Part shown: positions 16,035-24,097 of the stretch, piece by piece
Position numbering within the stretch: the stretch's first letter is position 1
Layout: every line of letters starts with the position of its first letter
NCBI GenBank assembly: GCA_944380185.1
Contig: CALWGV010000026.1
Location: 1 to 32,572, forward strand
Direction: 5' to 3'
Length of the DNA stretch: 32,572 nt
Source of the DNA: an uncultured Lachnospiraceae bacterium
GTDB taxonomy: Bacteria > Bacillota > Clostridia > Lachnospirales > Lachnospiraceae
Notes under the pieces: generated by a model
The model's database searches: none
Told to the model about the DNA's origin: nothing
Seen by the model: the letters and a program-made list of their open reading frames with translations, nothing else
Position numbers and translations under genes: made by a program

Positions 16035-17813
16035 TCAGCAGGCATAATTGTCCGCCTGAGTTTTGAACAGACGGCGGTACATGCCATCCTTCTTCATCAG
16101 ATTTTCGTGGCTGTCGAAATCCACGACTCTTCCGCCGTCGATCACCAGGATCCGGTCGCAGAATAAGCTGGAGGACATCCGGTGGGAGATATAAAAGGCT
16201 GTCTTGCCCCCGGCCAGCTCATGGAAATTCTCGTAGATTTCCGCCTCTGCCATAGGGTCCAGGGCGCTGGTGGGCTCATCAAGGATAATCAGGGAGGCGT
16301 CCTTGTAGAGGGCTCTGGCGATGGCCACCTTCTGCTCCTGGCCGCCGGAAAGCTCCGTTCCCGCCTCGTCATACTCTTTGCCGATCAGCGTATCGATCCC
16401 ATTCGGCAGGGCAGAAAGCTTTTCACTCAGCCCCACCTGGTCCGCCAGCCTCAGTATCTTCTCCCGATCCGCCCCCTGCTCCCGGCAGCTGATGTTCTCC
16501 CCGATGGTGAAGGCAAATAGACGATAATCCTGAAAGACCGCGGCTACCTGCCGCATATAAGATTTATACTCATAAGAGAAAATATCGCGGCCATTGACCA
16601 GGATGCGGCCGCTGTCAGGCCGGTACAGACGGCACAGAAGCTTGATCAGCGTGCTTTTTCCCGCACCGTTTACGCCCACTACCGAGATCTTCTCTCCTTT
16701 GTTTACCTTAAAGGATATATCGTTAAGCACCTTCTGCTGTCCGCCCGGATAGGTAAAGTCCACGTGGGAAAACTCGATGCTCTCCACTTCTCCCTCGAAG
16801 GGAACTCCCTCCTTCTGCTCCTTTTCGTCGGGCAGACGGAGAAGCTCGATAAAGGGATCCAGATACCCTAACATCTGGCCGGCTCTCAGCAGGGAATCGC
16901 CGAACTTGGTGATGCCGGTGGAAAACTGGACGGCGGCATTCACGTACATGGAGAAGGATCCCAGACTGATGGACGGGCCAAACCAGCCGGTCGCCACCCG
17001 CAGAGCTACATAGCCGTAGGCCAGAGCAGCCTGCAGATCATTGATCACACCGTACAGGCCCAGATAGAGCCCCTGCTTTTTGTAATGAAAATCAAAGGTA
17101 TTCATGATCTGCCGGTTGTACTGTACCACCCAGTCCCCCAGCATTCCCGCCATATCGTAGAGACGAATATCTTTCTGCAGCTCACCGTCAGTGGTCAGAT
17201 TTACATAGTAATTGTAGCGGCGGTTGACCGGAAGCACATCATCGAACATCTTCTTCTGGTAAATATAGAAATGCTTCTGCAGAATCAGCATTATCCCCAC
17301 CAGGACCAAAAGGACGCCTAACAGTACCGGACTCAGCGTGAGCAGGATCGCCATCATCAGCAGCAGAGTAATCCCGTCCCGCAAAAGCTCTCCCGCCCCA
17401 TTGATCAGCTGCAGCATGGCCTGCTGATTGATAAAGACAAAGGCCGCCCGCTCCTTCAGATCCAGATAGTATGGATCCTCGAGCCTGGTGTAAGACAGAT
17501 TCATAATCTTCTCCCCCAGAAGCTCCTCCATCTTGTGGTTGACATACTCGCTTCTTACATCCAGCCCCTTTTTCACCAGCCTGGTCAGCCAGTCGAACAG
17601 AATGTTTGTCCCGACGATGCAGCCGGCAAAGAACGCCAGCCGTCCCACATCTCTGCCGCCGGTCAGCTCATCCAGCAGAAAACGGGGCAGCAGCACCGCC
17701 GCCAGAATCTGCCCGCCGCCGACGATCGTATTCGCCAGCAGCAAAAGCACGTAAGAAGGACATACCCGCCAGGACAGGCGGACAATCATCGCCATTTTCT
17801 TTCCGTTACTCAT
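16035..17813 (-). CDS. ABC exporter half-transporter, permease fused to ATPase (second of pair)
   Basis: A 592-residue ABC exporter half. The membrane domain (about 1-320) has six hydrophobic segments. The nucleotide-binding domain has Walker A GVNGAGKST (380-388), Q-loop Q428, signature LSGGQ (488-492), Walker B LIILDE (508-513) and H-loop H544, all canonical. The start overlaps the upstream ABC gene by 8 nt, which points to translational coupling and a heterodimer. The substrate is unknown; multidrug or peptide export is typical for ArsR- or MarR-linked pairs. Confidence 0.93.
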   Translation of the reverse strand: MSNGKKMAMIVRLSWRVCPSYVLLLLANTIVGGGQILAAVLLPRFLLDELTGGRDVGRLAFFAGCIVGTNILFDWLTRLVKKGLDVRSEYVNHKMEELLGEKIMNLSYTRLEDPYYLDLKERAAFVFINQQAMLQLINGAGELLRDGITLLLMMAILLTLSPVLLGVLLVLVGIMLILQKHFYIYQKKMFDDVLPVNRRYNYYVNLTTDGELQKDIRLYDMAGMLGDWVVQYNRQIMNTFDFHYKKQGLYLGLYGVINDLQAALAYGYVALRVATGWFGPSISLGSFSMYVNAAVQFSTGITKFGDSLLRAGQMLGYLDPFIELLRLPDEKEQKEGVPFEGEVESIEFSHVDFTYPGGQQKVLNDISFKVNKGEKISVVGVNGAGKSTLIKLLCRLYRPDSGRILVNGRDIFSYEYKSYMRQVAAVFQDYRLFAFTIGENISCREQGADREKILRLADQVGLSEKLSALPNGIDTLIGKEYDEAGTELSGGQEQKVAIARALYKDASLIILDEPTSALDPMAEAEIYENFHELAGGKTAFYISHRMSSSLFCDRILVIDGGRVVDFDSHENLMKKDGMYRRLFKTQADNYAC

Positions 17814-19620
17814 ACACCGGTCCCCCTTCCCAGGCAGACGCCTCTGCCTCGTTGTCCGCGGCGTCCTCCCGATAATATTTGCCCTGTACCGTAAACATTT
17901 TATAATATTCTCCTTTTCTCTCCATCAGCTCCTCGTGGGTGCCGTACTCCTCCACTCCATCGGGGCCGATCAGCGCAATATGATCACAGAAGCGGGTGCT
18001 GGCCAGCCGATGAGAGATATAGATAGCCGTTTTTCCCTGCACCAGTCCGTCGAAATCCCGGTAGATCTGCTCCTCCGCCAGAGCATCTAGAGCAGCCGTC
18101 GGTTCATCCATCACCACGATAGGCGCGTCCTTATAGAGGGCACGGGCGATGGCCAGCTTCTGATTTTCACCGCCGGAAAACAAGGCTCCGTTCTCATCGA
18201 TGACCTTTAAAACCATCTGACGGGTCTTCTGGGGAAGACCTTCGATCTTATCCCACAGCCCCGCCCTCTTTAGCGCATCCTCCACCCGGGCGTCGTCGAT
18301 GTCTGTAAGCCTTCCGGCTACATTCTCCCGAACAGTAAAGGCCATGGCATTGACCTCCTGAAATACCGGGGCAAACATGGAATACAGGGCTTTTTTATCA
18401 TACTCCTCCACCGGTATACCGTCGATGCAAATCCGCCCCTCGGTCACATCGAAGAGACCCATCAAAAGCTTCACCAGCGTGCTTTTGCCGGCCCCATTGA
18501 CACCCACCACAGCCAGCTTTTCTCCGCCTGCTATGGTCAGATTCAGATGGCGGAAAACATAGTTTTTGGAGCCGGGATAGCGAAAGCTCACATCGTCAAA
18601 GACAATCTCCGGCGCTTTAGAGGTACAGGCCGGCCGGTCCCCGCCCCGCTCTCCCAGATCCGTATCCAGAAAATCAAACAGGGCGCGGACATACTGTCCC
18701 TCTCCCAGAATCGTGCTGAACTTTTCCGCCGCCTGGGTAAGACAGCCGGCCAATGTGGCCGCCGCCGTCAGATACATGGAAAACTCTGCGACGGACATCC
18801 CGGAAAGGGCCCGCCGCACCAAAGTCCCATAGGTCAGCCCATCTCCCAGCAGGAGGCCGAAGAGAGCCAGAAACCCCCAGCCGTATTCTCGTCCGGCAAT
18901 CAGGGCACGGACGCTGCGATATCCGTCGATCTGACGGTCGTAATTGGCCAGTATCCTGTCCTTTAAGCCGTACATCCGGATATCCTTCCCGTAGGTGAAG
19001 TCGCTGGTCACGCGGCTGTAATACTGGATGCGCCGTCTCCAGCCGGCAATCTCCGTCTCTTTGCCATAGCGGTAAGCATAGCTTTTTCGCGAAGCAATGA
19101 CACGGCAGACAAGGCCTGCGCAGAGTCCCAGGAGAACCAGGGGGCTTAGGAAGCCGATCTGCACCGTCAGAATCAGTATCGTGAGAAGCAGGGCCGGCAG
19201 CTCAAACAGCCGGTGATAGATACCCTCCACCCCATTGTCATTGCTCTGCACAGCGATAAAGGCCTTCTCATATTTCATCAGAAAAGAAGCGTCCTCCACG
19301 TGAGGATAGGCCATCTCCATAATCTTGACGCAGCATTCCCTCAGATAATCCAAGCGCAGAAATGAAATCTTATTGTAAGACCACTTTTCCAGGTAGGTTC
19401 GCATAAAGCCCAGGAAAGCAGCCAGCACAAAATAAACGGCGGCGATCAGAAGGACAGCGTTTAAGCTGGCCTGGGCCCCCTTTTCCAGCTCCCCGATCAT
19501 AAAGAGAGGCAGAAGCACCGCCAGGAAGGGATAAAGCCCCGCCGCCAGCGTATACAGAGCGCATACGCCAAACAGCGCCGGTCTCTGTCCTTTTACCTTT
19601 TCAAGCATACGTTTTATCAT
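17806..19620 (-). CDS. ABC exporter half-transporter, permease fused to ATPase (first of pair)
   Basis: A 604-residue ABC exporter half with six hydrophobic segments in about 1-300. The ATPase domain has Walker A GVNGAGKST (373-381), Q-loop Q421, signature FSGGE (481-485, a variant of LSGGQ), Walker B IVVMDE (501-506) and H-loop H537. The C-terminal tail (about 580-604) is acidic and absent from its partner. It begins 3 nt after the ArsR-type regulator gene, so regulator and exporter form one operon. Confidence 0.93.
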   Translation of the reverse strand: MIKRMLEKVKGQRPALFGVCALYTLAAGLYPFLAVLLPLFMIGELEKGAQASLNAVLLIAAVYFVLAAFLGFMRTYLEKWSYNKISFLRLDYLRECCVKIMEMAYPHVEDASFLMKYEKAFIAVQSNDNGVEGIYHRLFELPALLLTILILTVQIGFLSPLVLLGLCAGLVCRVIASRKSYAYRYGKETEIAGWRRRIQYYSRVTSDFTYGKDIRMYGLKDRILANYDRQIDGYRSVRALIAGREYGWGFLALFGLLLGDGLTYGTLVRRALSGMSVAEFSMYLTAAATLAGCLTQAAEKFSTILGEGQYVRALFDFLDTDLGERGGDRPACTSKAPEIVFDDVSFRYPGSKNYVFRHLNLTIAGGEKLAVVGVNGAGKSTLVKLLMGLFDVTEGRICIDGIPVEEYDKKALYSMFAPVFQEVNAMAFTVRENVAGRLTDIDDARVEDALKRAGLWDKIEGLPQKTRQMVLKVIDENGALFSGGENQKLAIARALYKDAPIVVMDEPTAALDALAEEQIYRDFDGLVQGKTAIYISHRLASTRFCDHIALIGPDGVEEYGTHEELMERKGEYYKMFTVQGKYYREDAADNEAEASAWEGGPVYE

Positions 19621-19623
19621 AAG

Positions 19624-20811
19624 TCATTCCTCCCTCTGCTGCCATGCCGACTGACCCAGCCGGCTGATCTCTTCGCCCAGGCGGACAAGCTTCTCCGGTT
19701 CCACCCGGTAATGCACCCTCTTTTTGCCCACGGCCAGCTGCAGGGTTACCAGCTCCTCCTCCAGCAGTACGCCCAGATGATGGGAGACGGTAGCCGGAGT
19801 AAGAGACAGCTCACGGGAGAGCTCCTGCAGATAGCTCGGCCGTTTTGCCAGGATACGCAGAATTTTCAGCCTGGTGGGATCGGAGATCGCCTTGAGGCCG
19901 GCCAAAAGCTCACGGTCATCCTCCTGCCTGCCTCGCTGCTTGAGAATGGAAGTCAGCACCTCCAGCCCCATATCAATGGCAGCTGTGATCCCTTTCTCCT
20001 CCATTCCTTCCGGCAGCTCCTGCTCCACTGTAAAGTGGAAACGCATCGCATTAAAACCGATAATTCCCGGAATCAAATAGGTGTCAGTCTGATCGTCCCA
20101 GTCGCTCCAATCCACATAGCCGGTGGCGGACAGCAGGCTGCGGGGGGAATCAAAGGCCTCCATATCCTTCCAGAAGCGCGCAAGCCTTTCCTCCACCAAC
20201 GGCAGAGCCCTGCGTCCCGCCTGCGCACATGGCTCTTTCAATGCCCGCAGATCATCAAAAATCTCTATGCACTGGGTATAGAGAAGGATGGCCTGGTACC
20301 GTTCCTTGTCCGACTTCCAGCTGGAAAGCCCGGCGAGAACATCGCTTAAGTTACGCACCGGCGGCACATCATCGGCTGCCTTAGCGCCCGGGCGGCTCTC
20401 CTCAAACATCCCGGCAAAAAACTCTGCCGTGCAGGCGCGAATCCGTTCATCCCCCGGCCGCTCCTGTGCCTCCAGCAGCCGCCGTATGGTCATCAGATAG
20501 CCGTCAAAATGAAAATAATAATTCCCATCATTCCCCACCTCCAGTGTCTCCGGCTCCTTGACTTCCGTCTCGATAAAATTCATAATCAGCGGATATTTCG
20601 CAAAGACCGGGATCAGCTCTTGGCGCATGACGTCCCGGTAACGGATATAGGGGGCGATCATCTCCTTCTTTTCTTCCTCGCTTAATATCTCCTTTTTCTT
20701 CATCCATTCCTCGCTGTCCAGCATATAGTTGGACGAAAGACAGCCGATTGCCTCCATCAGCCAATCCGGCTCCTCTTTCCGAATCAGCCTTCCCTTATCT
20801 TTTTTATCCAT
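19624..20811 (-). CDS. ArsR-type transcriptional regulator with a long N-terminal domain
   Basis: A 395-residue protein whose C-terminal part (about 301-385) is an ArsR winged helix: LKAISDPTRLKILRILAKRPSYLQELSRELSLTPATVSHHLGVLLEEELV in pieces, with recognition helix TPATVSHHL. Ordinary ArsR proteins are about 100 residues. The first 300 residues here are a separate, mostly helical, soluble domain with no metal-binding Cys pair visible, possibly a ligand sensor. The ribosome site is AGGAGGAG. As the first gene of the exporter operon it probably represses its own promoter through the palindromes at 20852-20962. The function of the N-terminal domain is not recognised. Confidence 0.88.
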   Translation of the reverse strand: MDKKDKGRLIRKEEPDWLMEAIGCLSSNYMLDSEEWMKKKEILSEEEKKEMIAPYIRYRDVMRQELIPVFAKYPLIMNFIETEVKEPETLEVGNDGNYYFHFDGYLMTIRRLLEAQERPGDERIRACTAEFFAGMFEESRPGAKAADDVPPVRNLSDVLAGLSSWKSDKERYQAILLYTQCIEIFDDLRALKEPCAQAGRRALPLVEERLARFWKDMEAFDSPRSLLSATGYVDWSDWDDQTDTYLIPGIIGFNAMRFHFTVEQELPEGMEEKGITAAIDMGLEVLTSILKQRGRQEDDRELLAGLKAISDPTRLKILRILAKRPSYLQELSRELSLTPATVSHHLGVLLEEELVTLQLAVGKKRVHYRVEPEKLVRLGEEISRLGQSAWQQREE

Positions 20812-20851
20812 TCTGAGCTCCTCCTATTTTGTATCCCCTTTTTTGCCATTT

Positions 20852-20867
20852 TTTGATATCCATCTAA
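20852..20867. promoter_or_regulatory. operator-like palindrome 1 of the ArsR/ABC operon
   Basis: TTTGATATCCATCTAA is the most diverged of three related sites. It lies about 10 bp downstream of the -10 box, near the expected transcription start, where bound repressor would block initiation or escape. Confidence 0.55.
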
Positions 20868-20876
20868 TATATTTTA

Positions 20877-20905
20877 TATATATCACCATAATAGCAATCC
20901 GTCAA
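20877..20905 (-). promoter_or_regulatory. promoter of the ArsR/ABC operon
   Basis: Reading minus, TTGACG (20905-20900) and TATATA (20882-20877) have a 17-nt spacer. Palindromes lie on both sides of it. Confidence 0.72.
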
Positions 20906-20911
20906 TACGTT

Positions 20912-20927
20912 TTAGATATATATCTAA
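20912..20927. promoter_or_regulatory. operator-like palindrome 2 of the ArsR/ABC operon
   Basis: TTAGATATATATCTAA is a perfect 16-bp palindrome that begins 7 bp upstream of the -35 box. The same TTTTAGATATATNTCTAATATTT context recurs at site 3. Confidence 0.65.
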
Positions 20928-20946
20928 TATTTTTTCTTCGATGTTT

Positions 20947-20962
20947 TTAGATATATGTCTAA
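20947..20962. promoter_or_regulatory. operator-like palindrome 3 of the ArsR/ABC operon
   Basis: TTAGATATATGTCTAA differs from site 2 by one base and is centred 35 bp away from it. The flanking T-runs and ATATT are also shared, so this is a genuine repeat rather than chance AT richness. The interval 20963-21076 beyond it holds nothing else I can identify. Confidence 0.6.
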
Positions 20963-21076
20963 TATTTTTGTCCATTCCTCTTCCCCGCTCATCCTGCTGT
21001 ATTATACTTTACCCATCACGATATCTTCTTGGACATATTATGGGAGATGAGTCCTTTTACTCCGCTCGGATACAGC

Positions 21077-21127
21077 AAAAAGCAGACCGCCGCAAAACTG
21101 GTCAGGCCAGTCACGCGGCGATCCGCC
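21077..21127 (-). terminator. terminator of the DUF2325-DUF3793-flavodoxin operon
   Basis: Reading minus, 21-nt arms (21127-21107 and 21101-21081) pair with one mismatch and several G-U pairs around a 5-nt loop, followed by TTTTT (21081-21077). It lies about 57 nt after the flavodoxin stop. Confidence 0.82.
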
Positions 21128-21183
21128 TTTTATTCTTCCTTCTTGTCCTTCCTTTTTCAGATTGAAAAGCGGAAAATTATTGC

Positions 21184-21606
21184 TTATGCCAGGGCAGCAC
21201 CCAGCTTTCTGCACCTATCTTCATCCTCACCCTCCGGCGCCCCGCAGCAGATCACGCTGTCGCAGGCCAGGACAGCGCCGGCAGCCCGGCAGGTCTCCTC
21301 CCAGGTGCGCATCCACTCACCGTCCCCCCAGCCATAGGAGCCGAACAGGGCAATCTTCTTATCCGAGAGAGCCTTCTCACAGTCGGCAAACATCGGCGCA
21401 AATTCTCCATCCTCCAGCTCCTCCGCCCCCATGGCCGGACAGCCGAAGGCCACTGCATCGTAGGATGTCATGGCGGCCGCACTGAACTGATTTGCTGTCA
21501 TCGTCGTGACCTCAGCTCCTGCCTCTTCTGCTCCTGCCGCCACCAGCATCGCCATCTGCTCCGTGTTGCCGGTACCGCTCCAATATACTACAGCTACTTT
21601 GCTCAT
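21184..21606 (-). CDS. flavodoxin
   Basis: A 140-residue FMN-binding electron carrier of normal flavodoxin length. The phosphate-binding loop is WSGTGNTEQM (S10-E16), and GCPAMGAEELED and GSYGWGDGEW are the two flavin-contact loops. It replaces ferredoxin when iron is scarce in many anaerobes. GGAGG lies 9 nt before the ATG. It is the last gene after DUF2325 and DUF3793, under control of the palindromes at 22603-22736, consistent with an iron-sparing role. Confidence 0.95.
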   Translation of the reverse strand: MSKVAVVYWSGTGNTEQMAMLVAAGAEEAGAEVTTMTANQFSAAAMTSYDAVAFGCPAMGAEELEDGEFAPMFADCEKALSDKKIALFGSYGWGDGEWMRTWEETCRAAGAVLACDSVICCGAPEGEDEDRCRKLGAALA

Positions 21607-21667
21607 TTTAGATTTCCTCCTGTTCTCCGCTCATTACTCTTGGCTCCTCTTCCGGCTGTCCATCTGG

Positions 21668-22225
21668 TCAGGCTGTCACGGTCAGCTGCCAGAGACTTCT
21701 CCCCTCTCGGAAAAGTCTCTGATAGATATGGCTGCACTTGTCATAGCGGGCAAACTGCTTTTGAGCCTCCTGCTCATCGCCGTATACTTTCCAGCAGCCG
21801 CAGCATTTGCTGCCCTGCCCCCGATTCTCGATGAAACCGACCACATCGCAGAGCGGATAACCCAGAAACAGGCCGATTTCATGGGGAAAGTCCCCGCCTG
21901 CCGCAAAGCGTTCCTTCAGGCAGGCCAAAGCACCTTCTGCCGTCAGATCTCCGTAGCCATTCTGGCCAAGAAAGGCCCGAACTCCCGGCTGCCTTAAATC
22001 TCTCTCCAGAAATCTCCTGCGGTACACATAGAGCAGGGCATAGCCATTCCTTTCCTCCAATATCTCCAGTGACACGCCCCGCTCCCCCATAGGCTTTCGA
22101 AGAGATCCCAGATGCTTTTCCACTCCTGCGCCGTCCCGTTTACAGGGCATCCGAAAGAGATTGCCCGTTTTCAGTGAGGCCAAAGTAGGAGCGCAGTAAG
22201 ATACCAGATATTGCTCCAGACTCAT
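21668..22225 (-). CDS. DUF3793 family protein
   Basis: A 185-residue soluble protein of the DUF3793 family, whose function is not established. Seen in it: a cysteine cluster SKCCGCWKVYGD (about 138-149) followed by a Tyr/Cys-containing C-terminal helix, and the segment PHEIGLFLGYPLCDVVGFI. It starts inside the end of the DUF2325 gene (4-nt ATGA overlap), so the two are coupled. Its steady company with DUF2325 and flavodoxin in Clostridia suggests iron or redox metabolism; that role is inference. Confidence 0.85.
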   Translation of the reverse strand: MSLEQYLVSYCAPTLASLKTGNLFRMPCKRDGAGVEKHLGSLRKPMGERGVSLEILEERNGYALLYVYRRRFLERDLRQPGVRAFLGQNGYGDLTAEGALACLKERFAAGGDFPHEIGLFLGYPLCDVVGFIENRGQGSKCCGCWKVYGDEQEAQKQFARYDKCSHIYQRLFREGRSLWQLTVTA

Positions 22226-22530
22226 GCCATCCCCTCCGCCTGGGCCTTTATGCCCAGATGCTTTGCCAATACATTATGCAGGGCCGAAGCGCTGCTGGTG
22301 TGTACATGCGCAATGGGGATATTTTTCTTTTTGGCCTCCTGGGAAGCGCTGACCACCATCTTATGAGAGACAGTGCTGGTAAATAAAATCAGCAGATCCG
22401 GACATCCCAACTTCTTTTTCAATGCCCCGTTCTCCTTGGCAAACACCTTGGCCCGGCAGCCATAGCCGCGGCAAATGTCCTCATATTGATAAACCATTCT
22501 TTCGTTTCCGCCGATAATGACGATGCTCAT
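22222..22530 (-). CDS. DUF2325 family protein
   Basis: A 102-residue protein of the DUF2325 family. The start MSIVIIGGNERMVYQYEDIC and the centre LLILFTSTVSHKMVVSAS match the family, which has a small alpha/beta fold resembling response-regulator or EIIB domains. Function is not established. AGGAGG lies 7 nt before the ATG. It is the first gene of the flavodoxin operon, with a leader of about 200 nt. Confidence 0.85.
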   Translation of the reverse strand: MSIVIIGGNERMVYQYEDICRGYGCRAKVFAKENGALKKKLGCPDLLILFTSTVSHKMVVSASQEAKKKNIPIAHVHTSSASALHNVLAKHLGIKAQAEGMA

Positions 22531-22602
22531 GAAAACCTCCTGTTCTCTGTCCGGCGCAGGAATGCCGGAAGTATCATGGGTCTAGCGGCCTTTGCCGCCC
22601 GT

Positions 22603-22622
22603 TAGTTAGCGTTGGCTAACTA
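22603..22622. promoter_or_regulatory. DtxR-type operator candidate, site A
   Basis: TAGTTAGC-GTTG-GCTAACTA is a perfect 8-4-8 inverted repeat. It resembles binding sites of DtxR/MntR-type metal-dependent repressors (TTAG...CTAA). It lies inside the transcribed leader of the main promoter, directly next to a CATAAT box (22627-22622, minus) that might serve a second promoter. Confidence 0.6.
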
Positions 22623-22636
22623 TTATGTCCAAGATA

Positions 22637-22660
22637 GCGGACGCTTTCATCCGCGTCCGC
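22637..22660 (-). other. hairpin in the leader of the DUF2325 operon
   Basis: GCGGACGC (22637-22644) and GCGTCCGC (22653-22660) form a perfect 8-bp stem with an 8-nt loop. No T-run follows, so it is not a terminator. A second small hairpin, GCGGC/GCCGC, lies near 22584-22598, and site A would itself form a hairpin in RNA between them. Confidence 0.5.
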
Positions 22661-22716
22661 TGTCTCCGTGGTAGGATAGGTACATTTTGAAATACAGCCA
22701 TCTCGCCCCGCCATCA

Positions 22717-22736
22717 TAGTTAGTATCATCTAACTG
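22717..22736. promoter_or_regulatory. DtxR-type operator candidate, site B
   Basis: TAGTTAG-TATCAT-CTAACTG repeats the TAGTTAG-N6-CTAACT architecture of site A. It begins 5 bp downstream of the -10 box of the main promoter, covering the transcription start as a repressor site would. Confidence 0.65.
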
Positions 22737-22741
22737 CTATT

Positions 22742-22770
22742 AGAATACTATACCTTCTGCCTTTTGTCAA
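22742..22770 (-). promoter_or_regulatory. promoter of the DUF2325-DUF3793-flavodoxin operon
   Basis: Reading minus, TTGACA (22770-22765) and TATTCT (22747-22742) are spaced by 17 nt. It starts 43 nt after the end of the ribbon-helix-helix gene; no clear terminator lies between. Confidence 0.82.
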
Positions 22771-22812
22771 TATATTTTTAGAGCTCCAATCTTTGGTTCC
22801 TTTTGCGGTACT

Positions 22813-23013
22813 TCAAATATCGATGTCCAACGGCTTGTCCAGCTCATCCGACACATATTTTCCGTTCTTCTTGCGCTGGCGCACGCACTCGGACAAAAGA
22901 TATTCGATCTGTCCATTGACCGAGCGGAAGTCATCCTCCGCCCAGGCTGCAATTTGATTATACAGCTTGGTGGACAGGCGGAGGGGTATCTGTTTCTTCT
23001 GGTCTCCCGCCAT
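22813..23013 (-). CDS. ribbon-helix-helix (Arc-like) small protein
   Basis: A 66-residue protein. QIPLRLSTKLYNQIAAWAEDDFRSVNGQIEYLLSEC, read in pieces, has the short beta strand (IPLRL) and two helices with a SVNGQIEYLL turn of Arc/MetJ-type DNA-binding proteins. A basic stretch RQRKKNGKY and an acidic tail follow. Its ATG is 1 nt after the SPFH stop codon, so the two are translated together. It may bind the palindrome at the SPFH promoter, or pair functionally with the SPFH protein. Confidence 0.85.
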   Translation of the reverse strand: MAGDQKKQIPLRLSTKLYNQIAAWAEDDFRSVNGQIEYLLSECVRQRKKNGKYVSDELDKPLDIDI

Positions 23014-23014
23014 A

Positions 23015-24037
23015 TCAGTAGAGACTGCCGGAATTTACGACGGGCTGGGCATCGTGGTTGCCGCACAGCACCACCAGAAGGTTGGAAACCATGGCGGCCT
23101 TGCGCTCCTCGTCCAGCTCCACCGTATTTTTCTCCGCCAGACGCTCCAGGGCCATCTCCACCATTCCCACAGCCCCGTCCACGATCATCTTGCGGGCGTC
23201 GATAATAGCCGATGCCTGTTGTCTCTGCAGCATGACCGCCGCGATCTCCGGCGCGTAAGCCAGATAGGTGATCCTGGCCTCCAGCACTTCCAGGCCGGCG
23301 TCCTTTACTTTCTCCTGGATCTCCTGGCGAATGCGCTCCGCCACTACCTCGCTGGAACCTCTAAGGCTCCCCTCGTCGGCAACGCCGTCTCCTGTGGTAT
23401 CCACGCCGGGAGCCACATCGTAGGGGTAGATACGGACAATATTGCGCAGGGCGCTGTCGCACTGAAGGGAGAGATACTCCTTATAATTATCCACCTCAAA
23501 CACAGCCTTGGCCGTGTCCACTACCCTCCACATAACGGCAATGCCGATCTCCACCGGGTTGCCCAGGCAGTCGTTGATCTTCTGACGGTTGTTGTTTAAC
23601 GTCATGATTTTCAGCGAAATCCTCTTGCCCGAAGTTTCCGCTGCGGATGCCTGCGCCGCTGCCGCTGCCATCGCCTTGCTAGGGTCGCTCACATCTCCGC
23701 TCTGGCTGAGTCTGGTCTTAGCCGCCGGATTCACCGCCGTGCAGAAGGGATTCACATAATAAAAGCCCTCCTCCTTGAGCGTGCCTACATATTTGCCAAA
23801 CAGCGTCAGCACCAGGGCCTCCTGGGGTTTTAACACCTTAAGCCCACCGAAGGGAATCAACCCTGCCACAATCCACACGACGCCGATTCCGACGAGAAGC
23901 CCTCCCGCCACATAGCTCTCATTCTCCAGCAATATTGCTCCAAATACCACAGCTGCTATGGCCGCCGCGTAGAGCAGCAGAAGCAGCAGAAGCATCGCCA
24001 TTCCGTTCTTTTTCCCATTTAATATCTTTTCCTGCAT
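23015..24037 (-). CDS. SPFH/Band 7 (stomatin-prohibitin-flotillin) membrane protein
   Basis: A 340-residue protein with two N-terminal membrane segments (about 13-36 and 44-65), then the SPFH domain from about residue 66 (PQEALVLTLFGKYVGTLKEEGFYYVNPF). The SPFH core is interrupted by an Ala-rich insert (KAMAAAAAQASAAETSG, about 120-136). A helical part follows (ERIRQEIQEKVKDAGLEVLEARITYLAYAPEI in pieces), ending in a low-complexity tail. Such proteins form oligomeric membrane microdomain scaffolds. It is co-transcribed with the ribbon-helix-helix gene. GAGGAGG lies 7-8 nt before the ATG. Confidence 0.92.
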   Translation of the reverse strand: MQEKILNGKKNGMAMLLLLLLLYAAAIAAVVFGAILLENESYVAGGLLVGIGVVWIVAGLIPFGGLKVLKPQEALVLTLFGKYVGTLKEEGFYYVNPFCTAVNPAAKTRLSQSGDVSDPSKAMAAAAAQASAAETSGKRISLKIMTLNNNRQKINDCLGNPVEIGIAVMWRVVDTAKAVFEVDNYKEYLSLQCDSALRNIVRIYPYDVAPGVDTTGDGVADEGSLRGSSEVVAERIRQEIQEKVKDAGLEVLEARITYLAYAPEIAAVMLQRQQASAIIDARKMIVDGAVGMVEMALERLAEKNTVELDEERKAAMVSNLLVVLCGNHDAQPVVNSGSLY

Positions 24038-24085
24038 GATATAATCCTCCTCGATTTCCCCTTAAACATATTATATCGTTATCGA

Positions 24086-24097
24086 TTTGATATCAAA
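24086..24097. promoter_or_regulatory. operator-like palindrome at the SPFH promoter
   Basis: TTTGATATCAAA is a perfect 12-bp palindrome directly next to the -10 box, over the expected start site. An overlapping ATCG-N4-CGAT element (24075-24086) continues the symmetry downstream. The binding protein is unknown; the ribbon-helix-helix partner is one candidate. Confidence 0.5.

Noticed and set aside
20729-21337. Small plus-strand frames between the ArsR gene and flavodoxin
   Set aside because: They cover the operators and the terminator hairpin; their translations are AT-driven hydrophobic or Pro/Arg-rich with no family resemblance.
22767-23066. 99-residue minus-strand frame over the ribbon-helix-helix gene
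   Set aside because: It is out of frame with the clear ribbon-helix-helix protein and overlaps the end of the SPFH gene.
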